This document shows, piece by piece, positions 41,901 through 50,633 of a stretch of DNA of 64,000 bases (position 1 is its first letter; the number at the start of each line of letters is the position of its first letter). Source of the stretch: Streptomyces sp. JJ66. GTDB lineage: Bacteria > Actinomycetota > Actinomycetes > Streptomycetales > Streptomycetaceae. The stretch lies in NCBI RefSeq assembly GCF_019303495.1, contig NZ_JAEVFI010000002.1, forward strand, positions 35,398-99,397, in the 5' to 3' direction. A program made the position numbers and the translations under genes. The notes under the pieces were generated by a model. That model was not told where the DNA came from. It did no database searches and was given only the letters and a program-made list of their open reading frames with translations.

Positions 41901-44900
41901 CCGCACGCTCCCGCTGGACCCGGTGGGTCCGGCGGCGGAGCCCGCGCAGCCGCCCCGCAGCCGCCGCTGGCTGCTGGGCGCCTACGTGCTGGTCCTGGTC
42001 GCCTTCGTGGTGGCAGCGCCCGGTGAGATGACGTTCGAGACGAAGCTGGGCGTGGCCACCGATCCGCTGCGGTTCCTGTCCGAGCTGGGCAGCCTGTGGT
42101 CGGACACCTCCAGCTTCGGCGGCATCGCCGACCAGTACATCGGCTACCTCTTCCCGATGCTGCCGTTCTACGCGCTGATGGACGTCGTCGGCGTACCGGT
42201 GTGGCTGGCCGAGCGGCTGTGGCTGTCGCTCGTGGTGACCACCGCGTTCTGGGGCGCGCTGCGGCTGGCCGAGCGCTTCGGCGTCGGCACCTCCCGCACC
42301 CGGCTGCTGGGCGCGGCCGCCTACGCGCTGTGGCCGACGTTCACCATCATCGTCGGCTCCACCTCCGCCGGTGCGCTGCCCGGCGCGGTGCTGCCGTGGG
42401 TGCTGCTGCCGCTGGTGCCCCGGCTGGACGGCACCGCCCCCACCGCGCGCGTCGCCGCGGCCCGCTCGGCGCTGCTGATCCCGTTCATGGGCGGCGTCAA
42501 CGCGGCGTCCACGCTGGCGGCGCTGCTGCCGGTGGGCCTGTACCTGCTCACCCGTACCGGCCGGCGCCGCGTCTCGCTGCTGCTGTGGTGGATACCGGGC
42601 GTGATCCTGGCGACCCTGTGGTGGGTGGTGCCGCTGCTGCTGCTCGGCGCCTACGGCGAGGACTTCATGCCGTACGTCGAGCAGGCGACGGCCACCACCT
42701 CCACCATGTCCGCCTTCGAGATGCTGCGCGGCGCGGGCAACTGGGTGGCCTACCTCAACTTCGGTGAGGCGTGGCTGCCGGCCGGCTGGCTGCTGGCCAC
42801 CGGGGCGCTGGCCATCGCCGCGTCCGCGCTGGCCGCCGCGTTCGGCCTCGGCGGCGTCGCCCGCCGCGACATGCCCGAGCGGCGCTGGCTGCTGCTGACG
42901 CTGGTCACCGTCACCCTCGTCATGCTCGCCGGGTACGGCGGCGCGCTGGGCGCCCCCTTCGCCGAGGGCTTCCAGAGCTGGCTGGACGGCTGGCTGCGGC
43001 CCTTCCGCAACATCTACAAGTTCCAGCCCGGCATGGCGCTCGCCCTCGCGTTCGGGCTGGCCCACCTGACCGGTGTGCTCGCGGCGCGCCGGACCGCGCG
43101 CTCGGGTCAGCCCGGCGAGGGCGGTGCCCGCCGCGCCGGTCGCGCGGGCGGCGGGCGGCTGGTTCCCGCGCTCGCGGCGCTGCTGGTCCTGCCGGGTCTG
43201 GCGCTGCCGTACCTGACCGGTGCGGTGCTCCAGCCGGGCGCGTTCGACAAGCTGCCCGAGCACTGGCAGGACACCGCCGGCTGGCTGGAGGAGAACTCGC
43301 CGCAGACGCGGGCCCTGGTCGTCCCGGCCACCGCGCACGGCGTCTACACCTGGGGCTCGCCGATCGACCAGCCGCTGCACGTGCTGGCCGAGTCGCCGTG
43401 GGCGCAGCGCGACTACGTGCCGTTCGGCCCGCCGGGCGAGCGGCGCATGCTGGACGCCGTCGAGCAGGCGCTCATGGGCGGCGGCGAGGTGCCGGGCCTG
43501 GCCGACTACCTCGGCCGCGCCGGGCTGCACTACGTCGTCGTGCGCAACGACCTGGACCCGGACCAGATCGGCTACGTCCCGCCGCAGATGGTCAAGCGGG
43601 CGCTGGAGTCCTCCGGTTACGAGAAGGTCGAAGGCTTCGGGCCGCTGACCACCGGCGGACGCATCCCGCCAGACACCCCGATCGAGATCCAGGGCTTCTA
43701 CCCGCGCCAGCAGGCGGTGGAGATCTACGCGCCGCCGGGCGGAGACGCGCCCGGGGAGGACGGGCAGGTGGAGGCGCAGCCCGTGGAGGGGACCGTCCGC
43801 GTCAGCGGCGGCCCGGAGTCGCTGCTGCCGCTGTCGGCCGACCCCGCGTTCCGCGACCGGCCCGCGGTGCTGACCGGTGACGCCCACCCCGGCGTGGACG
43901 CGCCCGGCCTCCAGGTGACCGCCGACGGCCTGCGCCGCGCCGACACCCGGTTCGGCCTAGTCAACAACAACACCTCGTTCCCGTACACCGCCGAGGGCCG
44001 CAACCTGCCCGGCAGCCTCCAGGACCCGGGCGAGGAGCCGGGGCAGATCCTCCCGGTGGACGGCGTGGAGCACCAGACGGTCGCCACCTTCCGGGGCGCG
44101 AAGTCCGTCACCGCCTCCTCCTACGGCAGCTGGCTGTTCCACCTGCCGCAGTTCGACCCCGTCCACGCCTTCGACAACGACCCGCGAACGGGCTGGGCCG
44201 AGGGCAGCGCGGAGGACAGCACCGGACAGTGGATCAGGGCCGAGTTCATCGAGGACACCGACATCCCGGAGACGATCGAGCTGACCCCGCTGCCGGACGA
44301 CGGGCTGCGCCCGGCCCCGGTCCGGGTGGAGATCGCCACCGACCGGGGCACGAAGACCTCCTCGCTCCAGGCGGGCGGCGGCACGCAGAGCGTCGCCGCC
44401 CCGGCCGGTGCGGCGAAGTGGCTGAAGCTGACGATCCTGGAGACCGAGGAGCGCCGACCCGGCCTGACCGGAGCGGGCTTCGCGGAGATCTCCGTGCCGG
44501 GAGTGGACGTCACCCGCATGCTGTCGCTGCCCGCCGACGCCGAGGGTGCCGAGGGTGCCGAACCGGCGGCGGCACAGACCATCTCGCTGCACCGCAACGC
44601 CGACCCGGGCGGCCTGAACCCGGTCGGCAGCGAGCGCGGCCTGGCCCGCCAGTTCTCCACCACCGAGGGCGGCGCGTACCGCTTCGAGGCGAGTGCGCTG
44701 CCGGTGCCGGGCGAGGCGTTCGACCGGCTGCTGAACGAGGTGGCCCCGGGCCGGCTGGACCGGATCACCGCGACGGCGAAGTCCACCAGCCCCACCGGGA
44801 TCACGCTGAGCCCGCGCAACCTGGTGGACGGCGACCTGACCACGGCGTGGATCGCGGGTGACGATCCGGTCGTGGAGGTGGCCTGGCCCGCCGCCCGCCC

Positions 44901-46332
44901 GGTGGACTCCGTGGTGCTGTCCGCCGCCGGCGGCGTCTCGGCCCGTCCGGCGAAGGTGCAGATCACCTCCCCGGACGGCGCGGTCACCACGTCCGTGGAC
45001 AGCAACGGCTGGGCCCGGTTCGAGGAGATGGTGACCGACCGGCTGGAGATCACCGTCCTGGAGACGGCCCCGCTGACCATCGCCAACCCCGTCGCGGGCG
45101 GCGACCTCCAGCTCCCGGTCGGCCTGAACGAGGTCTACATCCCCGGTCTGGACGAGTTCCGCGTCGGCCCGCCGGCCAAGGACACCGAGTTCGCCCTCGG
45201 CTGCGGGGACGGTCCCGCCGTCACCGTCGGCGAGCGCACCTACGACACCCGCGTGAGCGGCACCGTCCGCGACCTGACCGAGCGGCGGCCGGTGACGGTC
45301 GAGCTGTGCGGCGAGGGCGTGCGCGACGGCGGACTCCAGCTCGACGCCGGTGAGCACACCCTGACCACCGACGCCGAGAGCGGGCTCGCGATCGTCCGCC
45401 TCTCCCTCACCCACGGTGACACCCAGACCGGCGGCGCCACCCGCACGGCCAGCACCGAGGAGTGGGACGGCGACGAGCGCACCGTGGCCGTCGGCTCCGG
45501 ACCGGCCTCCTACCTGGCCACCCGCATGGCGGTCAACGAGGGCTGGTCGGCGACGCTGGACGGCGAGGAGCTGACCCCGGTCCGGCTCGACGGCTGGCAG
45601 CAGGGCTTCCTCGTCCCCGAGGGCGCGGGCGGCACCGTCACGCTGACGTACACCCCGTCCACCTGGTACACCGGCGGCCTGATCGCCGCCGTGATCGGCA
45701 TCCTGGTGCTCGCCGCGCTGGCGCTCCTGCGCAGGCGGGAGGTGGACGAGCAGGCTGGGGCCACCGGGCCGCCCGCCCCGGGCTGGGTGCTCGGCGGGGT
45801 CGTGCTCACCGTCGTCCTCGCCCTGGTGGCCGGGCCGTACGCGCTGGTGGTGCCGGTGCTCGGGCTGCTCGCCTGGGCCCGTCCGGCGCTGCTGTCGCCG
45901 CTCGCGGTGGGCGCGATGGTGCTCGCCGGTGCGGTGGCGGTGCTGTTCGCCGGTTCCGGGTTCGCCGAGGACCGGGGTGCCTTCGGGCCGGTGGCCCAGG
46001 CGCTCGCGCTGCTGGCGCTGGTGGCCGCCGTCGTCACCGTGCCCGTGCGCCGCGAGCCGGGACGGCACCGGCCCGGCGCCACCGCGGGCGGTCTCGACGA
46101 CACCGCCCGGCTCCCCGCGTCACCGGGCGCCGTGGCCGCCAGCCCGCCCGCACCCGGGCAGCCCGGCCACCGCACGCAGGCCCCGGCCCAGCGGCCCGCC
46201 GTGCCCGCCCAGGGGACTCCCGGCGCGGACGCCGCACCCCCCGGCCCAGCCGTGCCCGGCACCACCCGTCCCGGCGCCGCCGGGCACGGCGACACCGCTC
46301 ACGGCACCACGCGGGAGGATCCGGCCCGATGA
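41884..46332 (+). CDS. AftD-like alpha-(1->3)-arabinofuranosyltransferase (DUF3367)
   Basis: 1482 residues from the ATG at 41884. GT-C membrane glycosyltransferase: about a dozen hydrophobic helices in residues 28-455, including the family stretch TDPLRFLSELGSLWSDTSSFGGIADQYIGYLFPMLPFY, then a long extracytoplasmic part (about 455-1260) with beta-sandwich, discoidin/CBM-like modules (FDNDPRTGWAEGS; NLVDGDLTTAWIAGDDPVVEVAWPAARPVDSVVLSAAGG), a further membrane bundle at about 1262-1370, and a Pro/Ala-rich tail. AftD transfers arabinofuranose from decaprenyl-phosphate-arabinose in mycobacteria. Streptomyces lacks mycolyl-arabinogalactan, so the substrate here is an open question. Stop overlaps the next start (ATGA). 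Confidence 0.88.
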   Translation: MTTTTDRTLPLDPVGPAAEPAQPPRSRRWLLGAYVLVLVAFVVAAPGEMTFETKLGVATDPLRFLSELGSLWSDTSSFGGIADQYIGYLFPMLPFYALMDVVGVPVWLAERLWLSLVVTTAFWGALRLAERFGVGTSRTRLLGAAAYALWPTFTIIVGSTSAGALPGAVLPWVLLPLVPRLDGTAPTARVAAARSALLIPFMGGVNAASTLAALLPVGLYLLTRTGRRRVSLLLWWIPGVILATLWWVVPLLLLGAYGEDFMPYVEQATATTSTMSAFEMLRGAGNWVAYLNFGEAWLPAGWLLATGALAIAASALAAAFGLGGVARRDMPERRWLLLTLVTVTLVMLAGYGGALGAPFAEGFQSWLDGWLRPFRNIYKFQPGMALALAFGLAHLTGVLAARRTARSGQPGEGGARRAGRAGGGRLVPALAALLVLPGLALPYLTGAVLQPGAFDKLPEHWQDTAGWLEENSPQTRALVVPATAHGVYTWGSPIDQPLHVLAESPWAQRDYVPFGPPGERRMLDAVEQALMGGGEVPGLADYLGRAGLHYVVVRNDLDPDQIGYVPPQMVKRALESSGYEKVEGFGPLTTGGRIPPDTPIEIQGFYPRQQAVEIYAPPGGDAPGEDGQVEAQPVEGTVRVSGGPESLLPLSADPAFRDRPAVLTGDAHPGVDAPGLQVTADGLRRADTRFGLVNNNTSFPYTAEGRNLPGSLQDPGEEPGQILPVDGVEHQTVATFRGAKSVTASSYGSWLFHLPQFDPVHAFDNDPRTGWAEGSAEDSTGQWIRAEFIEDTDIPETIELTPLPDDGLRPAPVRVEIATDRGTKTSSLQAGGGTQSVAAPAGAAKWLKLTILETEERRPGLTGAGFAEISVPGVDVTRMLSLPADAEGAEGAEPAAAQTISLHRNADPGGLNPVGSERGLARQFSTTEGGAYRFEASALPVPGEAFDRLLNEVAPGRLDRITATAKSTSPTGITLSPRNLVDGDLTTAWIAGDDPVVEVAWPAARPVDSVVLSAAGGVSARPAKVQITSPDGAVTTSVDSNGWARFEEMVTDRLEITVLETAPLTIANPVAGGDLQLPVGLNEVYIPGLDEFRVGPPAKDTEFALGCGDGPAVTVGERTYDTRVSGTVRDLTERRPVTVELCGEGVRDGGLQLDAGEHTLTTDAESGLAIVRLSLTHGDTQTGGATRTASTEEWDGDERTVAVGSGPASYLATRMAVNEGWSATLDGEELTPVRLDGWQQGFLVPEGAGGTVTLTYTPSTWYTGGLIAAVIGILVLAALALLRRREVDEQAGATGPPAPGWVLGGVVLTVVLALVAGPYALVVPVLGLLAWARPALLSPLAVGAMVLAGAVAVLFAGSGFAEDRGAFGPVAQALALLALVAAVVTVPVRREPGRHRPGATAGGLDDTARLPASPGAVAASPPAPGQPGHRTQAPAQRPAVPAQGTPGADAAPPGPAVPGTTRPGAAGHGDTAHGTTREDPAR

Positions 46333-47630
46333 CCACAGAGCGCATCCCGTTCCCGACCGTGGACGAGATATCCCGGCACTGCCTGGCGCAGTACGAGCCG
46401 GACACCGTCCACATCGAGATCCACCTGCCCGGACGGCTCGACCCGGACCGGCTGCGCGGCGCGGTGCGGGACGCGCTCGCGGACCACCCCCGCATCCTGA
46501 TGCGGCAGGCCCCGGTGCGCTGGTGGCACCGGGGCTACACCTGGGAGCTGACCGACGAGCCCGACACCGACCCGGTCCGCTTCCCCGGCGACACCCTCGC
46601 CGACGCCCGCCGCCGGGCACTGACCGACGCCCCGCCGCTGGACTCCTCGCCGCCGGTCCGTATCGAGGTGGTGGACGCGGACGAGGGGGGCGGCTGCGTC
46701 CTGGTCGCCACGCTGCACCACACCGCGCTGGACGGCCCCGCCTGCCTGCGCGTCCTGGCGACGGCCGCGCAGCGGTACGGGGGCCGGGACAACGCGCCCG
46801 CCCCGGCCCCCGTGCGGCCCGCCCCGGCGGGCGCGGCCCAGGCGCCGCCCACGGCGGACCGGGCCTGGGCCCGTCCGGCGCGCATCGCCGCCGACCACAG
46901 CAGCGGCGCACGCGGCCTGGGCAACGGCATGTACCTCGCCGAACTGCCGCTGCCCACCCGCCCGCCGGGCTCCCCCTACACCGTCAACGACCAGCTGCTG
47001 GTGGCCACCTGCCTGATGGCCGCCCGCTGGAACCGCGAGCACGGCCGGCCCGCCCGCCCGGTACGGCTGACCATGCCCGTGGACGACCGCCCCCGCACCC
47101 CGGACATGCCCATCGGTAACGGCACCCGGCTGGTGGAGGTGCCCTTCGGCACGCCGGACGCGGCCCTGAACGGCGACCCCGGCGCCGTCGAGACCCTGCT
47201 GCGCGCCACCGCCCTGCGCACCCGCGCGCTCAAAGCGGTACGGCGTCCGCAACTGGGCCGCAGCGGCGCGCTGCTGACCACCCCGGTGCTGCCGGTCGGC
47301 GTCCGCGCGGCCGCCGCCCGCGCCCTGCGCAACGCGGCGGGCCCCTGGGCGTCCACCACCCTGCTGTCCAACCTCGGGCGGCTGCCCTACCCGATGGACT
47401 TCGGCGACGCGGGGCGGGCCACCTCCGCCTGGTTCTCCGCGCCCGCCCGGCTGCCGCGCGGCGTGGCCGTCACCACGATCTCCACCAACAAGCGGCTCCA
47501 GCTGGCGCTGCGCTGGTCGCGCACCCGGCTGGACGACGCCGCCGGGCACCGGCTGGGCGAACTGTTCGTCCGCACCCTGGCCCAGACCGCCCAGACCGCG
47601 CCGACCACCGGGCAGGAGGCGACGAGGTGA
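46329..47630 (+). CDS. Condensation-domain/PapA-like acyltransferase
   Basis: 433 residues; ATG at 46329 overlapping the AftD stop. The catalytic HHxxxDG motif is intact (H130-H131-TALDG136), and the second lobe contains TMPVDDRPRTPDMPIGNGTRLVEVPFG and TTLLSNLGRLPYPMDFGDA. No adenylation or carrier domain, so it is a stand-alone acyltransferase like PapA/Tri enzymes rather than an NRPS piece. It probably esterifies a hydroxyl of the glycan or lipid made by this operon. Its stop overlaps the GTG of a 39-residue micro-ORF. Confidence 0.85.
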   Translation: MTTERIPFPTVDEISRHCLAQYEPDTVHIEIHLPGRLDPDRLRGAVRDALADHPRILMRQAPVRWWHRGYTWELTDEPDTDPVRFPGDTLADARRRALTDAPPLDSSPPVRIEVVDADEGGGCVLVATLHHTALDGPACLRVLATAAQRYGGRDNAPAPAPVRPAPAGAAQAPPTADRAWARPARIAADHSSGARGLGNGMYLAELPLPTRPPGSPYTVNDQLLVATCLMAARWNREHGRPARPVRLTMPVDDRPRTPDMPIGNGTRLVEVPFGTPDAALNGDPGAVETLLRATALRTRALKAVRRPQLGRSGALLTTPVLPVGVRAAAARALRNAAGPWASTTLLSNLGRLPYPMDFGDAGRATSAWFSAPARLPRGVAVTTISTNKRLQLALRWSRTRLDDAAGHRLGELFVRTLAQTAQTAPTTGQEATR

Positions 47631-47746
47631 CCGCACCGACCAGGATCACCGGGACTACCGGGGCCACTAGGACCACCGGGGCCACCGGGAGAAGGGGGCG
47701 TGCCGGCGTGACCGCACCGGCCACCGGAAAGGGGGCGCGGCCATGA
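47627..47746 (+). CDS. Micro-ORF bridging two operon genes (39 residues)
   Basis: GTG at 47627 overlaps the TGA of the acyltransferase gene (GTGA) and follows AGGAGG (47614-47619) at 7-base spacing. It reads 39 codons, Thr/Gly/Ala-rich (TGTTGATRTTGATG), and its TGA (47744-47746) overlaps the ATG of the next gene (ATGA, 47743). It has a far better ribosome site than many real genes here. Its likely job is to keep ribosomes moving between the flanking genes; the peptide may have no function. A shared word TGACCGCAC occurs at its start, near its codon 28 and at the next gene start. Confidence 0.55.
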   Translation: MTAPTRITGTTGATRTTGATGRRGRAGVTAPATGKGARP

Positions 47747-48486
47747 CCGCACGGACCGACACGCTCCAGGAGCTGTACGAGAACCCGGCCACGCCGGTCG
47801 CCTCCGGCGCCGACCGCTCGCGCCGCCAGGCCGCCATCCTCGCCCGCGCACTCGGCCCCGGCCCCGGCACGGTGCTGGACATCGGCTGCGGGGACGGCAC
47901 GGCCGCCGCTACCGCCGCGCCGCTGCTGCCCGGCAAGCGGATCGTCGGCAGCGACTGGTCGCACGACGCGCTGCGCCGCGCCAGCGCCCACCTGACCGCC
48001 GTGCGCGGGGAGTTGCAGGCGTTGCCGTTCGCCACCGGGGCGGCCGACGCGGTGCTGTTCAGCGAGGTCATCGAGCACCTGGTGGACCCGGACGCCGCGC
48101 TGGACGAGCTGCACCGCGTACTGCGGCCCGGCGGCCACCTGCTGCTGTCCACGCCCAACCTGGCCGCCTGGTACAACCGGGGGCTGCTGCTGGCCGGAGT
48201 GCAGCCGGTGTTCTCCGAGGTGTCCCTGCGCGGCATCCACGGCCGCCCCGGCGCCCAGGTCGTCGGCCACCTGCGGCTGTACACCGCCCGGGCGCTGCGC
48301 TCGCTGCTACCGGCCGCCGGGTTCGAGATCGTGCGCATCACCGGCGCCCCCTACCACGATGTGCCGCGCCCGCTGCGTCCCCTGGACCGGCTCGCCTGCC
48401 ACGCCCCCTCGCTCGCCTCGATCCTGCTCGTGCACGCCCGCCGCGCCGACCGCGCGGCGTTCCCCGGCCACCGGGAGGGCGGCTAG
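47743..48486 (+). CDS. Class I SAM methyltransferase
   Basis: 247 residues; ATG at 47743, GGAAAGGGGG upstream. Motif I LDIGCGDGTAAATAAPLLPG, motif II VGSDWSHDAL, motif IV-VI AVLFSEVIEHLVDPDAALDELHRVLRPGGHLLLSTPNLAAWYNRG, then RGIHGRPGAQVVGHLRLYTARAL. Methyltransferase_11 type resembling sugar O-methyltransferases and UbiG-like enzymes. Translation coupled to the micro-ORF. Only 2 bases separate its stop from the transporter-like gene. Substrate unknown; the operon suggests a glycan. Confidence 0.9.
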   Translation: MTARTDTLQELYENPATPVASGADRSRRQAAILARALGPGPGTVLDIGCGDGTAAATAAPLLPGKRIVGSDWSHDALRRASAHLTAVRGELQALPFATGAADAVLFSEVIEHLVDPDAALDELHRVLRPGGHLLLSTPNLAAWYNRGLLLAGVQPVFSEVSLRGIHGRPGAQVVGHLRLYTARALRSLLPAAGFEIVRITGAPYHDVPRPLRPLDRLACHAPSLASILLVHARRADRAAFPGHREGG

Positions 48487-48488
48487 CC

Positions 48489-49499
48489 GTGTGGGTCGGC
48501 GTCGGAGCGGCGCTCCTGGCCAACCTGCTGTTCAGCGTCGGCTTCGTGGTGGAGAAGCGGGCGCTGTCCGGCCTGCCCGCGCTGTCCGCCGCCCGCCCCG
48601 CCCACGTCGTGCTGCACCTGCTGCGCAGCCCGCTGTGGCTGGTCGGCGCCGCGTCGCTGGGCGCGGGCTTCGTCGCCCAGCTCGCCGTCTACCGCACGCT
48701 GCCGCTGGTGGCCGCGCAAGGTCTGTTCGTCACCGGCCTGGTGATGCTGCTGTTGCTGTCGCCGGTCTTCCTGGGCGAGAAGTCCAGCGGGCGGGAGCGC
48801 CTGGCCATGGTGGCGATCCTGCTCGCGCTGGTGATGATCGTGCTGTCCCTGCGCGGCGGCCCGGAGCTGATCAGCCACACCGCGCCCACACCGCTGCTGC
48901 TGGCCCTCACGGTGCCCTCCCTGCTGCTGGGCCTGGGCATCTTCGTCACCGCCGAGCGGCGCGGCAAGCGGCGGCACCGGATGCCCACGGCCGGGGTGCC
49001 CTACGGGGTGGCCGTCGGCTTCCTGTACGGGGTCAGCTCGCTGGCCATCAAGGGCGTCGCCGGACTGCTGGAGGGCCGTGGCCTGCTGGACTGGGCGCTG
49101 GCCGTCCTCACCTCCCCCTACCCCTACCTGCTGCTGTGCACCGGCTCCAGCGGGCTGGTGCTCTCACAGACGGCACTCCAGCGGTGCCGAGCCTCGCTCA
49201 TCGTCCCGGTGTGCACCACGGTGACGTTCCTGTTCACCGTCGCCGCCGGGACGATCGCCTTCGACGAGCCGCTCCCCGAGGAGCCGCTGCGGCTCGCGCT
49301 GCGCCTGGGCGGCGCGGCGCTGGCCGTCACCGTGCTGCTGAGCCTGCCCCGGCACGACGAACCCGCCCCCACCCTTCCCCCGCCCCCACCAGCGGCAGCG
49401 CCACTGGCACCGGCCGCCGGGCTGGCACCGGCCGCCGGGCAGCCCACCGCGAGCCTGATCCCCGACCCCCGCACGGAAGGAATTCGCCATGTCCCCTGA
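48489..49499 (+). CDS. DMT-superfamily membrane protein
   Basis: 336 residues; GTG at 48489. About nine to ten membrane helices in two related halves (GVGAALLANLLFSVGFVVEKRAL, LAVYRTLPLVAAQGLFVTGLVMLLLL, then GVAVGFLYGVSSLAIKGVAGLL, LVLSQTALQRCRASLIVPVCTTVTFLFTVAAGTIAF), as in EamA/NIPA-type drug/metabolite transporters. A Pro/Ala-rich cytoplasmic tail follows. In this operon it could flip or export a lipid-linked or methylated intermediate; this is inference. The gene's end overlaps the Trm112-like gene by 11 bases. Confidence 0.85.
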   Translation: MWVGVGAALLANLLFSVGFVVEKRALSGLPALSAARPAHVVLHLLRSPLWLVGAASLGAGFVAQLAVYRTLPLVAAQGLFVTGLVMLLLLSPVFLGEKSSGRERLAMVAILLALVMIVLSLRGGPELISHTAPTPLLLALTVPSLLLGLGIFVTAERRGKRRHRMPTAGVPYGVAVGFLYGVSSLAIKGVAGLLEGRGLLDWALAVLTSPYPYLLLCTGSSGLVLSQTALQRCRASLIVPVCTTVTFLFTVAAGTIAFDEPLPEEPLRLALRLGGAALAVTVLLSLPRHDEPAPTLPPPPPAAAPLAPAAGLAPAAGQPTASLIPDPRTEGIRHVP

Positions 49500-49701
49500 C
49501 GACCCCCTGCTGGCCATCCTCGCCTGCCCCCTCGACAAGGGTCCGCTCGTCCTGCTGCCGGACGGCACCAGCCTCTACAACCCCCGGCTGCGCCGCCGCT
49601 ACCCGGTCGTCGAGGGGGTGCCGCGCCTGCTCCCGTCCTCCGGCGAGCCGGTGAGCGACGCGGAGCACGCCCGCTACGGCACGGCCACCGAGCCACGGTG
49701 A
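49489..49701 (+). CDS. Trm112-like (UPF0434) small protein
   Basis: 70 residues; ATG at 49489 with AAGGAA upstream. ILACPLDKGPLVLL, then LYNPRLRRRYPVVEGVPRLLP matches the Trm112/UPF0434 fold; the first Cys of the usual zinc set is present (LACP) but the others are not, so metal binding is likely lost. Trm112 proteins activate partner methyltransferases; here it is directly upstream of an FkbM methyltransferase whose GTG overlaps its stop (GTGA), an arrangement suggesting a helper subunit. Confidence 0.85.
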   Translation: MSPDDPLLAILACPLDKGPLVLLPDGTSLYNPRLRRRYPVVEGVPRLLPSSGEPVSDAEHARYGTATEPR

Positions 49702-50555
49702 CCCTCGCCGCCCGCCTCGCGCCCCACCTGCCCGACCGGGTGATCGCCGCCACGGCCCACCGCGTCTACCCGCGCTTCGAGCCGGAGCTGCGCCGCCTGG
49801 CCGACTTCTGCCCGCGCGGCGGCACCGCCGTGGACATCGGCGGCTGGTACGGGCCGTGGACACGGCGCCTGGCCCGGCGCGCGGACCGGGTGGTCACCGT
49901 GGAACCGGTGCCGGGCCTCGCGCGGGCGCTGCGCGCCACCACCCCGGGCAACGTGCGCGTGGTGGGGGCGGCGGCCGGCGAGCACGACGGCACCGCCACG
50001 CTCTGGCTGCCCCCCGGCGGCACCGGTGAGCGCGGCGTCTCCTCCCTGGTGCGCCGTGACCAGGTGCACGCGACCGGGCTGGAGGTCCCCTGCGTCAGCG
50101 TGGACGGGCTGGGGCTCACGGACGTGCGGCTGGTGAAGATCGACGTGGACGGCCACGAGGCGGCGGTGCTGCGCGGCGCCGAGGCCACCCTGCGACGCTG
50201 GCGGCCAGCGCTGTTCGTCGAGCTGGAGACCCGCATCCAGCCGCTCGCCCCCGTGCTGGAACTGCTCACCGCGCACGGCTATGAGGGCTGGGTGCTGCCC
50301 GCCGCCCACTGGATTCCGCTCGCGGCGTTCAACCTCGCCGAGCACCAGGAACACACCGCGCACGTCGCCGAACACGGCCTGCTGCGGCGCACGCTGCTTC
50401 CCCACCGCCGCTACGTCAACTCCGTGCTGTTCCTCCCCACCGGGCGCACCCCGGCGATCGAGGTCCCCCGCGCGGCCCGCCGGGCGCCACCCCCACCACG
50501 CGGGCCTGCCGGACCCCTGCCGCGCGGTTCTGCCGGACCCCCGTCGCGCCCCTGA
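49698..50555 (+). CDS. FkbM-family methyltransferase
   Basis: 285 residues; GTG at 49698. Motif I GGTAVDIGGWYGPWTRRLAR, VVTVEPVPGLARALRATTP, and LVKIDVDGHEAAVLRGAEATLRRWRPALFVELE is the FkbM signature (O-methylation of hydroxyls in sugars or polyketides). The C-terminal 45 residues are Pro/Arg-rich and probably disordered. Last gene of the envelope-glycan operon, completing three SAM methyltransferases (41151, 47743, 49698), which points to a heavily methylated sugar product. Confidence 0.9.
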   Translation: MTLAARLAPHLPDRVIAATAHRVYPRFEPELRRLADFCPRGGTAVDIGGWYGPWTRRLARRADRVVTVEPVPGLARALRATTPGNVRVVGAAAGEHDGTATLWLPPGGTGERGVSSLVRRDQVHATGLEVPCVSVDGLGLTDVRLVKIDVDGHEAAVLRGAEATLRRWRPALFVELETRIQPLAPVLELLTAHGYEGWVLPAAHWIPLAAFNLAEHQEHTAHVAEHGLLRRTLLPHRRYVNSVLFLPTGRTPAIEVPRAARRAPPPPRGPAGPLPRGSAGPPSRP

Positions 50556-50621
50556 CGCCGTCCACCACTCCGCCGGAACCTCGCCGTCGCGGTGGGCTGC
50601 CCCTGTGGCGCGGCGGAGCAG

Positions 50622-50627
50622 TACGCT
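50622..50627 (+). promoter_or_regulatory. Leaderless -10 box of the GNAT gene
   Basis: TACGCT lies 6 bases before the ATG at 50634, with no ribosome site between. Confidence 0.5.
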
Positions 50628-50633
50628 GCCCGC

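Noticed and set aside
43957-46068. A 703-codon minus-strand frame opposite the AftD gene
   Set aside because: Residue composition is typical of shadow frames (Gly, Arg, Gln, His-rich) and the plus frame has clear membrane and CBM-like domains.
46329-47630. A non-ribosomal peptide synthetase fragment
   Set aside because: Condensation-like domain is complete and alone, inside a glycan operon without adenylation or carrier domains, so a PapA-like acyltransferase is a better fit.
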